Origin: Prevotella pallens ATCC 700821
GTDB lineage: Bacteria; Bacteroidota; Bacteroidia; Bacteroidales; Bacteroidaceae
NCBI RefSeq assembly: GCF_000220255.1
Contig: NZ_GL982513.1
Span: 1,047,291-1,111,290, forward strand
Length of the DNA: 64,000 nucleotides
Reading direction: 5' to 3'
Shown here: positions 26,480 through 36,516 of the stretch, piece by piece
Layout of the letters: each line of letters starts with the position of its first letter
Position numbering within the stretch: the stretch's first letter is position 1
Position numbers and translations under genes: made by a program
Notes under the pieces: generated by a model
The model's database searches: none
What the model was told of the DNA's origin: nothing
The model's input: only the letters and a program-made list of their open reading frames with translations

Positions 26480-27166
26480 ATGAAAGAAATAGAACCTATA
26501 GCCTATTTTCGTTCCCCGTTTACCACAAAGTTTGGCATTCCACGCCAGAGTGGCTTAGTTAGCGAACTGCGAGGACACATTGTGTTTGAGCCAAAGTTCA
26601 GCAATGCAGATGCTTTGCGTGGTTTGGAAGGCTTCGATTATATTTGGTTGATATGGGGGTTCTCGGCGAACGAGCCTGTTGGTGGCAAGAAGTGGAACAA
26701 GAACGACAACCTTATGGTGCGTCCACCACGTTTGGGAGGCAACGAAAGGGTAGGGGTGTTTGCTTCTCGCTCGTCCTATCGCCCTAATGGTTTGGGCTTG
26801 TCGTCGGTGCGCATAGTAAATATTGGCAAAAATGGTGTCATAGAAGTTTCGGGAGCCGACCTTATGGACGGAACGCCTATATACGATGTAAAACCTTATT
26901 TGCCATACGCCGATGCACATGTAGAAGCACGTGGTGGATATACCGATTCAAGCATTTGGCAATCTTTAGATGTAGAATTGCCCGATGACATAGGCAATTT
27001 CTTTAATCACGACGAAATAAAGGCATTGTCGGAAGTACTTGCTCAAGACCCTCGTCCGCACTATCAGCATAATTCCAATCGTATTTACGGTATGGCATTT
27101 AGAAATAAAGACGTCCGCTTTCGGGTAGAAAACGGACGTTGTATAGTTCTGGATATAATTGTTTAA
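26480..27166 (+). CDS. trmO: tRNA (N6-threonylcarbamoyladenosine(37)-N6)-methyltransferase TrmO
   Basis: TrmO (TsaA/VirR family) methylates t6A at position 37 of certain tRNAs using S-adenosylmethionine. The 228-residue protein begins with IEPIAYFRSPFTTKFGIPRQ, followed by FDYIWLIWGFS, NLMVRPPRLGG, RVGVFASRSSYRPNGLGLS and DGTPIYDVKPYLPYAD, all characteristic of the family. The C-terminal domain (YGMAFRNKDVRFRVE) is also present. It is a single gene, convergent with the zinc-ribbon gene, whose stop is only 22 bases away. Confidence 0.95.
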   Translation: MKEIEPIAYFRSPFTTKFGIPRQSGLVSELRGHIVFEPKFSNADALRGLEGFDYIWLIWGFSANEPVGGKKWNKNDNLMVRPPRLGGNERVGVFASRSSYRPNGLGLSSVRIVNIGKNGVIEVSGADLMDGTPIYDVKPYLPYADAHVEARGGYTDSSIWQSLDVELPDDIGNFFNHDEIKALSEVLAQDPRPHYQHNSNRIYGMAFRNKDVRFRVENGRCIVLDIIV

Positions 27167-27188
27167 ATGCTTCTTTTGCGTACTATAA

Positions 27189-27695
27189 CTATTTCACTTC
27201 TATTTTCTCTACACGTGGTTTTGAAACAGTAGGCGCAATAGGTGCAACATTGGGTGCAGTGTTGCCATCCTCTGGGGTGGAAGGAACAGTTACAGGAGCC
27301 ACTTCTTCGTCTTGTTCTTCTTTGTTGTTCCTGCTGTTATGTTTGTTTCGTTTCCCTCGAATACTGTTAAGCACCTTTTCGGCTTGCTTTGCTTCCTCTT
27401 TGTCTAACGAATCTTTGTTAAGCGTATCAAGAGCAATCGTGTCCAGCTTTACAGCATTCTTTTCTGCCAAGTTAGAGTCAGGCTCTATTGAAGTAAGTGT
27501 ATATTTAGGGTCGTGCATGTGGTTGAAATAATAGAAAAATCCGAAGCCTACAAGGAAGATAGTACCAATAACTATGAATATTACCAGTCCACGACCAATA
27601 GTGGGTTCGTCGTTGTCGTTGTGTAAAGGTGCACCACAATTAGTACATTGCTGCTCGTTTTCATTCACTTCTGTATGGCAATTCCTACATTTCAT
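27189..27695 (-). CDS. Zinc-ribbon membrane protein of unknown function
   Basis: The 168-residue protein starts with a zinc ribbon, MKCRNCHTEVNENEQQCTNCGAPL, with two CxxC pairs. A single membrane helix follows at about residues 35-58 (GLVIFIVIGTIFLVGFGFFYYF). The rest is a charged and then Pro/Thr/Val-rich, probably disordered outer segment (KRNKHNSRNNKEEQDEEVAP), suggesting a cytoplasmic ribbon and an exposed tail. This architecture is common in bacteria and carries no specific function. The promoter upstream is one of the clearest in the window. Confidence 0.85.
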   Translation of the reverse strand: MKCRNCHTEVNENEQQCTNCGAPLHNDNDEPTIGRGLVIFIVIGTIFLVGFGFFYYFNHMHDPKYTLTSIEPDSNLAEKNAVKLDTIALDTLNKDSLDKEEAKQAEKVLNSIRGKRNKHNSRNNKEEQDEEVAPVTVPSTPEDGNTAPNVAPIAPTVSKPRVEKIEVK

Positions 27696-27785
27696 ATTGT
27701 TCCTATTATTTTGTTGTTAGTTCTTTTCCTATTGTTTTAGCATTCAAATGCACTTATCCTTGTTGTTTGTATTACTAAAACATCG

Positions 27786-27816
27786 CAAAGGTACGCTAAT
27801 TCGAACGTTCGTCAAA
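27786..27816 (-). promoter_or_regulatory. Promoter of the zinc-ribbon gene, with an internal palindrome
   Basis: On the minus strand TTTG (27816-27813) and TACCTTTG (27793-27786) are 19 bases apart. Between the boxes lies the perfect palindrome CGAACGTTCG (27802-27811), a possible operator. Confidence 0.7.
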
Positions 27817-28200
27817 ATAAAATAGAAGTTTTCATTCCTTTTTGCTTTTAATGTATTGTTAAGGAATCGAACTAACAGTAGATATTTTTTTTGTAACTGA
27901 GGAAAGGAAAACCCAGTAGCTTCGCACTGTAGGCACAATCCCGGCAAGCGTGAATATGTTTTCGGTAGCAAGCAGATGTACATCAATAAATTTCCAAGCA
28001 AAGTAGCCAAACTTCTGGCAACGTACACCTGATGCTTGGAGATTCAAGCATACTTACAAGTAGCTTATTTGTGATGCTATCATCTGCAAGGATTTTCTAT
28101 TTAATTGTTCCCGAAGCCAACACAGCATTATAAAGGTTCTAATTATTTTGATACGAATAAAGAAAATTTCGACACGAAGATGAATTTAAGATGACTGAAA

Positions 28201-28235
28201 GAGGGTATATCGAATTGAGTCATCGATATACCCTC
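28201..28235 (-). terminator. Hairpin after the fumarase gene
   Basis: GAGGGTATATCGA (28201-28213) and TCGATATACCCTC (28223-28235) are perfectly complementary. The T tract on the minus strand is short, but the position, 21 bases after the stop, fits a terminator. Confidence 0.78.
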
Positions 28236-28256
28236 ACAGTTAATAATTTAGTTTAT

Positions 28257-29900
28257 TTATTTCTTTGGGCAGCCTGTCCAAGGTTTCAGCTGCTTAAAGA
28301 AATCGTTTCCTTTGTCGTCTACAAGAATAAATGCGGGGAAGTCTTCTACCTTAATTTTATAAACGGCTTCCATACCAAGTTCAGGATATTCCACACACTC
28401 TATACTTTTGATGCTACTTTGCGATAATACGGCAGCCACACCACCTATTGTACCAAGATAGAAACCACCATGCTTCTTACAAGCATCGGTAACCACTTGC
28501 GTACGATTACCTTTAGCAATCATAACAAGCGACCCGCCATTAGCTTGGAATTCATCTACGTATGGGTCCATACGGTTGGCAGTTGTAGGTCCCATAGAAC
28601 CACAAGGTAGTCCGTTTGGTGTTTTTGCAGGACCAGCATACAACACTGGATAATCTTTGATGTATTGTGGCAATGGTTCTCCTGCATCGAGACGAGCCTT
28701 GAGTTTTGCGTGTGCAATATCGCGTGCTACAATAATAGTTCCCTTCAGACTTACACGAGTAGAGACAGGATATTTAGTAAGTTCGGCACGCACAGCATCA
28801 ATGCCCTTGTCTAAGTCGATTTCTATACCCTTACTTCCTTCACCAGGCTTACGATACTCTTCAGGAATAAGTTCACCAGGATTAGTATCTAACTTCTCCA
28901 ACCAAATACCATCTTTATTGATTTTGCCCTTTATATTGCGATCGGCAGAGCAAGATACACCCATACCGATAGGAACGCTGGCACCATGACGTGGCAGGCG
29001 AATGATACGAATATCGTGTGCAAGATACTTGCCACCAAACTGTGCACCGAGTCCAATTTTATGTGCTTCTTCGAGAAGTTTCTTCTCTAATTCGATATCA
29101 CGAAATGCACGACCTGTTTCATCGCCAGTTGTAGGGAGTGCATCGTAGTATTTGATACTTCCAAGTTTGACAGTGAGCAAATTCTTTTCAGCTGATGTTC
29201 CACCAATAACAAAGCAGATATGATATGGAGGACAGGCAGCTGTACCTAAAGTCTTCATCTTTTCTACTAAGAAAGGAATGAGTGTACCCTCGTTCTGAAT
29301 AGTAGCCTTAGTCATTGGATAGAAGTAGGTCTTATTTGCAGAGCCTCCACCTTTCGCCACCATTACGAATTTGTATTCTGCACCTTCGGTTGCTTCGATA
29401 TCAATCTGTGCAGGAAGGTTGCATTTGGTGTTCACTTCTTCGAACATAGTAAGTGGGGCATTTTGAGAATAGCGCAAACTTTCTTGTGTAAACGTATTGA
29501 ATACACCACGCGAAAGAGCCTCTTCGTCTTCGTATCCTGTCCATATCTGCTGACCTTTTTCGCCATGAATAATAGCAGTTCCTGTATCTTGACAGAAAGG
29601 TAAAACTCCTTTTGCAGCTGTTTCGGCATTGCGAAGGAACTGGAGTGCAACATACTTGTCGTTTTCAGAAGCCTCATTATCGTTTAGAATAGCGGCAACC
29701 TGCTTATTGTGTGCACGACGTAGATAAAATTCGCAATCGTGAAATGCCTCTTGTGCCAATAATGTTAATGCTTCTGGTGCTACCTTTACAATCTCTTTTC
29801 CTTCAAAGTTCGCTACTGTAATTCCTTCTTTAGAAACCAGTCTGTACTCTGTTTCATCTTTTCCCAATTGAAACATTGGGGCATACTTAAATTCAGTCAT
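28257..29900 (-). CDS. Class I (iron-sulfur) fumarate hydratase
   Basis: The enzyme interconverts fumarate and malate, used here in the reductive branch to succinate typical of Bacteroidales. The 547-residue protein has the two-part class I structure: the N-terminal alpha part with [30 protein letters not shown] and [18 protein letters not shown] (cluster Cys residues), then the beta part with [39 protein letters not shown] and [17 protein letters not shown]. Both parts are fused in one chain, as in FumA/FumB. A hairpin separates it from the M16 gene upstream, so it probably has its own transcript, though I could not find a convincing promoter. Confidence 0.95.
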   Translation of the reverse strand: MTEFKYAPMFQLGKDETEYRLVSKEGITVANFEGKEIVKVAPEALTLLAQEAFHDCEFYLRRAHNKQVAAILNDNEASENDKYVALQFLRNAETAAKGVLPFCQDTGTAIIHGEKGQQIWTGYEDEEALSRGVFNTFTQESLRYSQNAPLTMFEEVNTKCNLPAQIDIEATEGAEYKFVMVAKGGGSANKTYFYPMTKATIQNEGTLIPFLVEKMKTLGTAACPPYHICFVIGGTSAEKNLLTVKLGSIKYYDALPTTGDETGRAFRDIELEKKLLEEAHKIGLGAQFGGKYLAHDIRIIRLPRHGASVPIGMGVSCSADRNIKGKINKDGIWLEKLDTNPGELIPEEYRKPGEGSKGIEIDLDKGIDAVRAELTKYPVSTRVSLKGTIIVARDIAHAKLKARLDAGEPLPQYIKDYPVLYAGPAKTPNGLPCGSMGPTTANRMDPYVDEFQANGGSLVMIAKGNRTQVVTDACKKHGGFYLGTIGGVAAVLSQSSIKSIECVEYPELGMEAVYKIKVEDFPAFILVDDKGNDFFKQLKPWTGCPKK

Positions 29901-29915
29901 AATGTTTTTAAAAAT

Positions 29916-29969
29916 AACCTGACATCATGTTATAAGGCATTATTGTCTTACACTTCATGGTGTCAGGTT
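29916..29969 (-). terminator. Hairpin between the M16 protease and fumarase genes
   Basis: AACCTGACATCATG (29916-29929) pairs with CATGGTGTCAGGTT (29956-29969) with one mismatch. On the minus strand the stem is followed by TATTTTTA, so it probably ends the M16 transcript. It could also be in the fumarase leader. Confidence 0.68.
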
Positions 29970-30046
29970 TCTATTAATATTTTAATCTGTTGTTGCTTCG
30001 AACTTACGTTTTAGGCGTAACTAAGCTAGATAATTATTATGCTAAC

Positions 30047-32965
30047 TTAATATCCAAAGATTTCTTCTGTTGTAACACGCTTTATAGGAGCTATCTTCTC
30101 TAAAGCTTTCATATCAAGTTCTTTCTCATCTCCAAGGATAAGATACTTGAATGTTTTATGGCCTATATTAGTTTTTTCGAAGTTGATAATATCATCGAAT
30201 GTTACACTGGGTAAATCGTTATATATCTTTTCGCTCAATGTACAATTTAAGCCCATCTTTTGTGCATTCATATAAGCAGAAAGAATAGAGAACTTGGTTG
30301 TACGAGTTGAAGCAAGACTCTTCAATAAGTTCTGCTTAGCCAAATCGAAATTAGCTAGTCGTACAGGCATATTATTGAGAAGTTCGTTAAACTGTGCGAT
30401 ACAGTCCATCATCTTATCATTCTGTGTGATTATGAATGTGTTGAAGTAATCTTTATCGCCCAAACGATTTGGCATGTGATAGCTTGCGCTGGCTGTATAT
30501 GCTAATGCACGAGCCTCGCGCATTTCTTGGAACACAATAGCATTCATACCACCACCAAAGTACTCGTTGAAGAGTGAAATCTTTGCAGCATCGTTAGGAT
30601 TCCATTCCTTATTTTCGTTATGGAATTGAACCATATAGATGTTCTTTGCGTTGTAAGGTGCGATAATAACTTCGTTTTGAGGTGTTGTTTGCAGAGTATA
30701 ACGTTTTTCCTTTGGCAATGGTGCAAACTTCTTAGCTGTTTTGAAAGTCTTAGCCAAAAGATTATCAATATCTTTTATAGATGATGGACCATAGTAGAGT
30801 ACTGTTTGCTTGTAGTTCTTCAAGTTTTTAAGTACGTTCAATAGTTTTTGTGGGTCCATACTCTTCAGCTGCTGTTCGCTCAAAATATTACGTGTAGAGT
30901 TATATGGGCCATACATACCATAATTTTGTAAAGCTCTAAAGTTGCCTTTTTGGTCTGCCTTATTATCTTTTTGCGATTTAATAAGTAAATCTACAGCAGC
31001 ATTGTAAGCAGCTTTATCTACCTTTGCATTGTCAATTACATAATTTATAAGAGCTAAAGCTTTTGGAAGATTTTCGTTCAAACCTGTCATATAGAAGTAG
31101 GTCTCATCTTCTGATTGTTCAATATCGTAGTCGCAAGCTAGCTTATACAGTTCTTGTTTTATTTGTGCATTGGTCATCTTATCAGTACCAAGATAGTCAA
31201 GATACATTTTTGCATAAGTCGGTAATATATCGCTTTCTTTTCCAAAAGGAATTTGCAAGTAGAGTGTAAATAAGTCGTCTTGTGTATTCTGTTTGTAAAG
31301 TATAGGCCAACCTTTCTTTGTCATACCCTTAGTAAGGTCTTTCTTGAAATCAACAAATACGGGTTTGATAGGTTCTACCTTATTATTTACTATTGTTTGT
31401 AAGAAAGTAGAATGTTTATCGTTATTTGTTGGGATTGGCGTTATTTTTGGTTTATCAACCTTATGTATTGTCGTATCTGTTCCCTGCACTTTATAGATTG
31501 CGGCATAACCATTTGTGAAGAAACGATTTGCAAAGCTAACTATTTCTGCTTTTGTCATCTTTGAAATACGGTCAAGTTGTCCAACTTCCTGCTTCCAATC
31601 AACATTATTAATGAAGGCATTTACAAAAGCCTTTGCTCGGAACTGATTGTTGTCGAGATTTTTATAATAACTGCGTTTGTAGTTGTTTATAACAGAAGGT
31701 AGCAAGTCGTCAGAGAATTCTCCTTTTTTTAACTTCTCTATTTCGGCAAGCAATAAATTGCGAACCTCTTGCAAAGTTTGTCCTTTTTTAGGTGTACCCA
31801 ATGCAATAAACATTGAGTAGTCTGTTAAATCTGAGAAACCTGCACCAGCAGATTGAACCTTCATAGTTTGATTCAAATCTAAATCGAAAAGACCTGCATG
31901 TCCGTTACTCAACAAATTACTAATAATATTGAGTGTATCGCATTGTAACGAGTTTCCTCTTTCACCTCTCCAACCCAAATAAACAGTTTCAGCTTCTAAA
32001 CCTACTACAGTAGTATCTACTGGATGTGTGAACTTAGGTTGGGCACCGTATTGAGGGATGCTTAGAGTTTCACTCTTTTTCCAGTTTCCAAAATACTTTT
32101 CAATGGTAGCTACAGTCTCGTCTGGGTTAAGATCACCTGATAAACATATAGCAATATTATTTGGCACATAGTATCGGTGATAATAGTTCATAATATTTGT
32201 GATAGAAGGATTCTTCAAATGTTCGCCTCTACCAATTGTAGTCTGTGTACCGTATGGGTGGTTAGGGAAAAGCTTTGCCATTAAAGCTGTAAATAGCTTT
32301 CTTCCATCGCTTGTTAACCCCATATTATACTCTTCATATACAGCTTCAAGCTCTGTATGAAAGCCTCGAATAACCATATTTTGGAAACGGTCGCCTTGCA
32401 CTTTTGCCCAAGAATCTATTTCATTACTTGGTATATTCTCTACATAACAAGTAACATCGTTAGAGGTATAAGCATTTGTACCCTGACTTCCAATAGCAGC
32501 CATTAACTTGTCGTACTCATTAGGTATATTGTATTGTGCAGCTATCTGAGATACAGAGTCTATTTTATGATACCATTCTTTACGTTTCACGGGGTCTGTT
32601 ATATGACGATACTCTTCATAAAGGTTTTCTATTTGTTTCAGGTAAGGGCGTTCTGCTTCGTAATTAGAAGTACCAAACTTATCTGTTCCTTTAAACATAA
32701 TGTGCTCCAGATAATGTGCCAAACCAGTTGTTTCAGCAGGATCGTTACGACTACCTGTACGCACAGCTATATAAGTCTGGATACGTGGTTTCTCTTTATT
32801 TACAGTGATATATATTTTCAGCCCATTGTCTAGGGTGTAGATGCGTGTCTTCATCGGATCGTTAGGCACGCTTTCATAGGTACGTATCTGTGCTTTTATT
32901 CCTACAACACCAAGAAGTAGAAGCAAAGACAAACCTATATTTCTAAAAGAAAGGTTCTTTAGCAT
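30047..32965 (-). CDS. Secreted M16-family zinc metallopeptidase
   Basis: This 972-residue protein has a signal peptide (LSLLLLLGVVGIKA, residues 12-25) and two M16 halves. The N-terminal half holds the inverted zinc motif GLAHYLEHIMFKG (His84, Glu87, His88), with the third ligand expected in ELEAVYEEYNMG. The C-terminal half is the inactive-type domain. Such pitrilysin-like enzymes degrade peptides in the periplasm. The gene follows the DUF4954 gene by 21 bases in the minus-strand unit hflX-DUF4954-M16 and is followed by a hairpin. Confidence 0.93.
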   Translation of the reverse strand: MLKNLSFRNIGLSLLLLLGVVGIKAQIRTYESVPNDPMKTRIYTLDNGLKIYITVNKEKPRIQTYIAVRTGSRNDPAETTGLAHYLEHIMFKGTDKFGTSNYEAERPYLKQIENLYEEYRHITDPVKRKEWYHKIDSVSQIAAQYNIPNEYDKLMAAIGSQGTNAYTSNDVTCYVENIPSNEIDSWAKVQGDRFQNMVIRGFHTELEAVYEEYNMGLTSDGRKLFTALMAKLFPNHPYGTQTTIGRGEHLKNPSITNIMNYYHRYYVPNNIAICLSGDLNPDETVATIEKYFGNWKKSETLSIPQYGAQPKFTHPVDTTVVGLEAETVYLGWRGERGNSLQCDTLNIISNLLSNGHAGLFDLDLNQTMKVQSAGAGFSDLTDYSMFIALGTPKKGQTLQEVRNLLLAEIEKLKKGEFSDDLLPSVINNYKRSYYKNLDNNQFRAKAFVNAFINNVDWKQEVGQLDRISKMTKAEIVSFANRFFTNGYAAIYKVQGTDTTIHKVDKPKITPIPTNNDKHSTFLQTIVNNKVEPIKPVFVDFKKDLTKGMTKKGWPILYKQNTQDDLFTLYLQIPFGKESDILPTYAKMYLDYLGTDKMTNAQIKQELYKLACDYDIEQSEDETYFYMTGLNENLPKALALINYVIDNAKVDKAAYNAAVDLLIKSQKDNKADQKGNFRALQNYGMYGPYNSTRNILSEQQLKSMDPQKLLNVLKNLKNYKQTVLYYGPSSIKDIDNLLAKTFKTAKKFAPLPKEKRYTLQTTPQNEVIIAPYNAKNIYMVQFHNENKEWNPNDAAKISLFNEYFGGGMNAIVFQEMREARALAYTASASYHMPNRLGDKDYFNTFIITQNDKMMDCIAQFNELLNNMPVRLANFDLAKQNLLKSLASTRTTKFSILSAYMNAQKMGLNCTLSEKIYNDLPSVTFDDIINFEKTNIGHKTFKYLILGDEKELDMKALEKIAPIKRVTTEEIFGY

Positions 32966-32986
32966 AATGTTTAACTTATTTTTTTA

Positions 32987-34846
32987 TTAATTGATTATTG
33001 TATTATTACTCTCTTGTTCTAGCTTTTCAAGGAAAGCCTCCAATACGTCTTTATCTATATCGCCCATACTATATTCTTTCTCTGCATCTTTGTGGATTTC
33101 GCTAATCCACGTTTTCAATGCATCGTTATAGTCTTTTACAATTTGTGCTTCGATATCTTCAGTAATTTCTTTACTACCATAACAACTTTTAATAAGGAAT
33201 CGTGTCCAGTCCCAAGCATATCTGTAATAGTTTGCATTTATTTCTTTGAAACGATCGTTCACGTCTTCGATTGTTTCTAAAAGACCACTCTTAATATCCT
33301 CAAGTATGCGTTGCTCTTCAAAATCTGGTAGAATTAATCCTCCTAGATCGTTCCATACATTAATGGAGTCTTGTTCTAAAGGCTTATCGAATATATCCAA
33401 AAGCTTGGCTTTCTTTAGCATTTCTCCTATATAAATATGGAGAGCAATGTCGTATAGCCGAATACCCTTATCCAGGTTAGATGCTTTTATGGTATAACCT
33501 TTATATATATAGCTATCAGAATTCACCCCACACGTTTTCTTCAGCATTTTTAGATTATGTTTTCCTCTAAATAGTTCAAACGCTGTGAAAGGCGATAGCC
33601 ACTCAAAATTAATGATACTTTTCTGTGTTCCCTGTGGACGTAAGTCGCGTTTATGCCATTTCCGTATATCGCGATAGAGTCCTACAGTTGCAATATTTCT
33701 TCCAGGAACAATGCAAGGTTTATCGTTATAAGCAATGATATATGAGAAAGGAAATGCTGTTGTATCTGGGTGATTGGTTATTTTACCGAAACAAACAGAA
33801 AACGAACCTATTGTTGCTGGCATAACTATATGGCTACCACTGGCGGTCTTACATCCTCTTTCTAATATTCCATAGTGCAACGGTCCCATCTTGTAAGCGT
33901 GATTTGAGAAGTTTGTGGCTGAGCCTGCATTGTAGAAAGAATACATTCCTCCTATAAGAAGTGTACTCTTATGATGCGAAACAGAGAAAGGACCGCAAAA
34001 AGCAGCACATGCTTCACCATTAGCCATATACGAATTGGCAAAGAATACACTCTGTGAAGCCGTAAAGCCGTTTGCAATATGACAAGTTTCGCCTATAAAA
34101 CAATCTTGTATTTTAGCACTATTAATAATACTTGAGCCTTCGCTTATGATAGAGTTTTCGCAGATAACACCTGTACCTATATAAACATTAGCATGTTCTG
34201 AGCTAAGAATGGTACAGTCGGAAAGTCTGCTCGCTCCAGATATCTCACAGTCGTTGTGAATGATTGTATTTGTTATCTCCTTAGAGTTTACTATCTTTAC
34301 ATTGTTCCCCATAGTGCTAACTGCTGGTGTTAGACGTGCTATTTCTTCTGAAACTAATCTACGAATAGCATTCTTAAGAACCTTATCTTTAAAGTGTTTT
34401 ACCATAAGGGCAGCAAACTGACTACTTAATTCAGGAAACATAATGATGTTTCCATCGCCTGCCTCATTCAATACCGATATAACATTGCCTTGCCCATAAG
34501 TTGCACCTTCGGTTGTTTCCATTACCGAAACGTTAGCAATCAAGCAATCATTGCCTATAATGTAGTTGTTTATATAGTTTCCTATCTTTTCTATCAAACA
34601 GTTGTTGCCTATGGTTACGTTTCGTAAAGTAGCATCGTTAATGCCAGAATGCTTAAAGAAACCTTTCGAAACTTCAACATTCTTTTCAAAGGCTCCTAAA
34701 CGAATATCTCCATAGAAGATAACACGATGCAAGTATTTAGGTTGGAAACCATCGTCTACCACTTCTATTTTGCTCCAGTCTTCAGCCCAACAATTGTTGT
34801 TCTCAAGAATAGAAATCTCGCTGTCGGTTAGTGCTCTGTATACCAT
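32987..34846 (-). CDS. DUF4954-type left-handed beta-helix protein
   Basis: The 619-residue protein has many hexapeptide-like turns (NATLRNVTIGNNCLIEKIG, NTIIHNDCEISGASRLSDC, GTGVICENSIISEGSSIIN) over residues 65-300, the mark of a left-handed beta helix as in sugar acyltransferases or nucleotidyltransferase partners. The C-terminal third is helical and acidic. I assign it to the DUF4954 family of Bacteroidetes from memory of its layout, with MVYRALTDSEISILENNNC as the start. No function is established. It lies between hflX (32 bases) and the M16 gene (21 bases). Confidence 0.82.
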   Translation of the reverse strand: MVYRALTDSEISILENNNCWAEDWSKIEVVDDGFQPKYLHRVIFYGDIRLGAFEKNVEVSKGFFKHSGINDATLRNVTIGNNCLIEKIGNYINNYIIGNDCLIANVSVMETTEGATYGQGNVISVLNEAGDGNIIMFPELSSQFAALMVKHFKDKVLKNAIRRLVSEEIARLTPAVSTMGNNVKIVNSKEITNTIIHNDCEISGASRLSDCTILSSEHANVYIGTGVICENSIISEGSSIINSAKIQDCFIGETCHIANGFTASQSVFFANSYMANGEACAAFCGPFSVSHHKSTLLIGGMYSFYNAGSATNFSNHAYKMGPLHYGILERGCKTASGSHIVMPATIGSFSVCFGKITNHPDTTAFPFSYIIAYNDKPCIVPGRNIATVGLYRDIRKWHKRDLRPQGTQKSIINFEWLSPFTAFELFRGKHNLKMLKKTCGVNSDSYIYKGYTIKASNLDKGIRLYDIALHIYIGEMLKKAKLLDIFDKPLEQDSINVWNDLGGLILPDFEEQRILEDIKSGLLETIEDVNDRFKEINANYYRYAWDWTRFLIKSCYGSKEITEDIEAQIVKDYNDALKTWISEIHKDAEKEYSMGDIDKDVLEAFLEKLEQESNNTIIN

Positions 34847-34878
34847 ATTTATTCTGAAACAATAAATGAAACATTATT

Positions 34879-36141
34879 TTATTGCATTCCTTCTTCAACA
34901 TCTGTGTTGTACAAGAAATCGTTGTAAGGATACTTCTGCACGTGAAGTTCTCTTACTTTTTTATATAAAACATCTCTAAACTCATCGATGTTCTCTTTTT
35001 GTTTTGCCGATATAAACAAACAATCATCGTTTAGTTTTGCCATCCACGTGCGTTTCAATTCTGTAAGCGATATATTTTTCTTATTCATTGGTGTTAGGTC
35101 GTCTTCCTCCTTCTCTTCCCAAGAATAATTATCTATCTTGTTGAAGATTATCATTGATGGCTTTTCGGCGCAATCTAAATCTTTTAATGTTTCTGTTACT
35201 ACTTGTATTTGTTCTTCAAAATCGGGGTGAGAAATATCTACAACGTGCAATAATAAGTCGGCTTCGCGCACCTCGTCGAGTGTTGATTTGAACGAATCAA
35301 CCAAATCGGTTGGCAATTTGCGTATAAATCCTACAGTGTCTGCTAAGAGAAAAGGTAAATTCTGAAGCACAACTTTACGCACTGTTGTGTCTAATGTGGC
35401 AAACAACTTGTTTTCGGCAAACACTTCGCTTTTGGCTAGCATATTCATAATGGTTGATTTTCCCACATTGGTATAGCCTACCAAAGCTACACGAATAAGA
35501 CGTCCACGGTTCTTTCGTTGTGTTATTTTCTGTTTGTCAATCTCTACTAAACGTTGTTTCAGTAGGGTCATACGTTGCAAAATTATACGACGGTCCATTT
35601 CCAATTGGGTTTCGCCAGGACCACGCAAACCTACCGATCCTTTACCACCACCTGAGCCAGAACCACCACCTTGTCGTTCGAGGTGTGTCCAAAGACGTTG
35701 CAAGCGTGGTAACATATAACGGTATTGTGCCAATTCTACCTGTGTTTTGGCATTGGCTGTTTGTGCACGCATAGCAAATATATCTAGAATGAGAGACGTT
35801 CTGTCTAGTATCTTTACTTGCAATTCGTTTTCAATGTTTCTTAATTGCTTAGCCGATAACTCATCGTCGAAGATTACCATACCAATAGGTTCGTCTTCAT
35901 CTTCTTTCTGTTTAATGTATTCTTTTATCTCTGCAAGCTTTCCTTTACCCACATACGATGTCATATTTGGTCCACCAACACGCTGTGTAAAGCGTTTCAC
36001 GGTAACGGCTCCTGCTGTATCGGCAAGAAATTCCAATTCATCTAAGTATTCTTTGGTTTTGGAATCATCTTGTTCTTTGGTTATTAAACCAACAAGCACA
36101 GCTGTTTCAGCCTTGACTTCTGATATAACAAATTCTTTCAT
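34879..36141 (-). CDS. hflX: Ribosome-associated GTPase HflX
   Basis: HflX splits or rescues stalled ribosomes. The 420-residue protein has the N-terminal nucleotide-binding domain (TYVGKGKLAEIK-like SYVGKGKLAEIKEYI, DDELSAKQLRNIE), the glycine-rich linker GGGSGSGGGKGSVGLRGPG followed by ETQLE, and the G domain with GYTNVGKST (G1), DTVGFIRKLP (G3) and FNKID (G4). The linker is longer in Gly and Ser than in many homologues. It is first in the minus-strand unit with DUF4954 and M16. A TAACTTTG box (36175-36182) lies about 35 bases upstream. Confidence 0.96.
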   Translation of the reverse strand: MKEFVISEVKAETAVLVGLITKEQDDSKTKEYLDELEFLADTAGAVTVKRFTQRVGGPNMTSYVGKGKLAEIKEYIKQKEDEDEPIGMVIFDDELSAKQLRNIENELQVKILDRTSLILDIFAMRAQTANAKTQVELAQYRYMLPRLQRLWTHLERQGGGSGSGGGKGSVGLRGPGETQLEMDRRIILQRMTLLKQRLVEIDKQKITQRKNRGRLIRVALVGYTNVGKSTIMNMLAKSEVFAENKLFATLDTTVRKVVLQNLPFLLADTVGFIRKLPTDLVDSFKSTLDEVREADLLLHVVDISHPDFEEQIQVVTETLKDLDCAEKPSMIIFNKIDNYSWEEKEEDDLTPMNKKNISLTELKRTWMAKLNDDCLFISAKQKENIDEFRDVLYKKVRELHVQKYPYNDFLYNTDVEEGMQ

Positions 36142-36174
36142 TCAACAAATACTAGTATATATATAATGTGGCTA

Positions 36175-36182
36175 CAAAGTTA
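36175..36182 (-). promoter_or_regulatory. Putative -7 box of hflX
   Basis: TAACTTTG on the minus strand, about 34 bases upstream of the hflX start. No TTTG is found at the standard spacing. Confidence 0.45.
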
Positions 36183-36379
36183 ATAAAAACTTAAGAGTAT
36201 GTGAGAGACGTATGAACGTTTTTTATTCGTAATTGTTATTTTTTATAAATAATGTGCTGTTTACCGCACCTTATATAACAGAATAACGTACTTTTGCAAG
36301 CCAAAAGATGCAAGCAGAAGTATGGCAGCTTAGTATAAAGAAACTGTTTCATACTATGGTTTCATAAGTTTCATACGGT

Positions 36380-36487
36380 GAAAACTGTGAGTTTCTGCGG
36401 AGAAACTGCGAGTTTCGTAATATTGATACTGCGAGTTTCTGCGGAAAAACTGAGAGTTTCACACTATTGATACTGCGAGTTTTTTAT
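36380..36487. repeat. Array of AAACTGCGAGTTT-like palindromes, alternating 21/23-bp spacing
   Basis: The ACTG element of each unit begins at 36384, 36405, 36428, 36449 and 36472, giving spacings of 21, 23, 21 and 23, so every second unit is 44 bp apart. The longer 44-bp unit is seen as CTGCGAGTTTCTGCGG and CACTATTGATACTGCGAG-type segments. Related TTTCATA repeats lie just upstream (36341-36378). Confidence 0.88.
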
Positions 36488-36516
36488 AATTGTACTAACT
36501 TTTATTAATAAAGAAG

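Larger units (their letters stand above)
27696..28256. other. 561-base intergenic region between the zinc-ribbon gene and fumarase
   Basis: Apart from the zinc-ribbon promoter (27786-27816) and the fumarase terminator (28201-28235), I see nothing recognisable. Open frames here are short and without features. Confidence 0.65.
36142..36516. other. 375-base divergent intergenic region between hflX and the FolK-like gene
   Basis: Contains the hflX -7 box and, between 36340 and 36485, an array of AAACTGCGAGTTT-type palindromes. No gene is seen. Confidence 0.7.

Noticed and set aside
27838..28100. tRNA or small RNA in the gap between the zinc-ribbon and fumarase genes
   Set aside because: No cloverleaf or T-loop GTTCGA pattern with matching arms could be found; the sequence gives no positive support.
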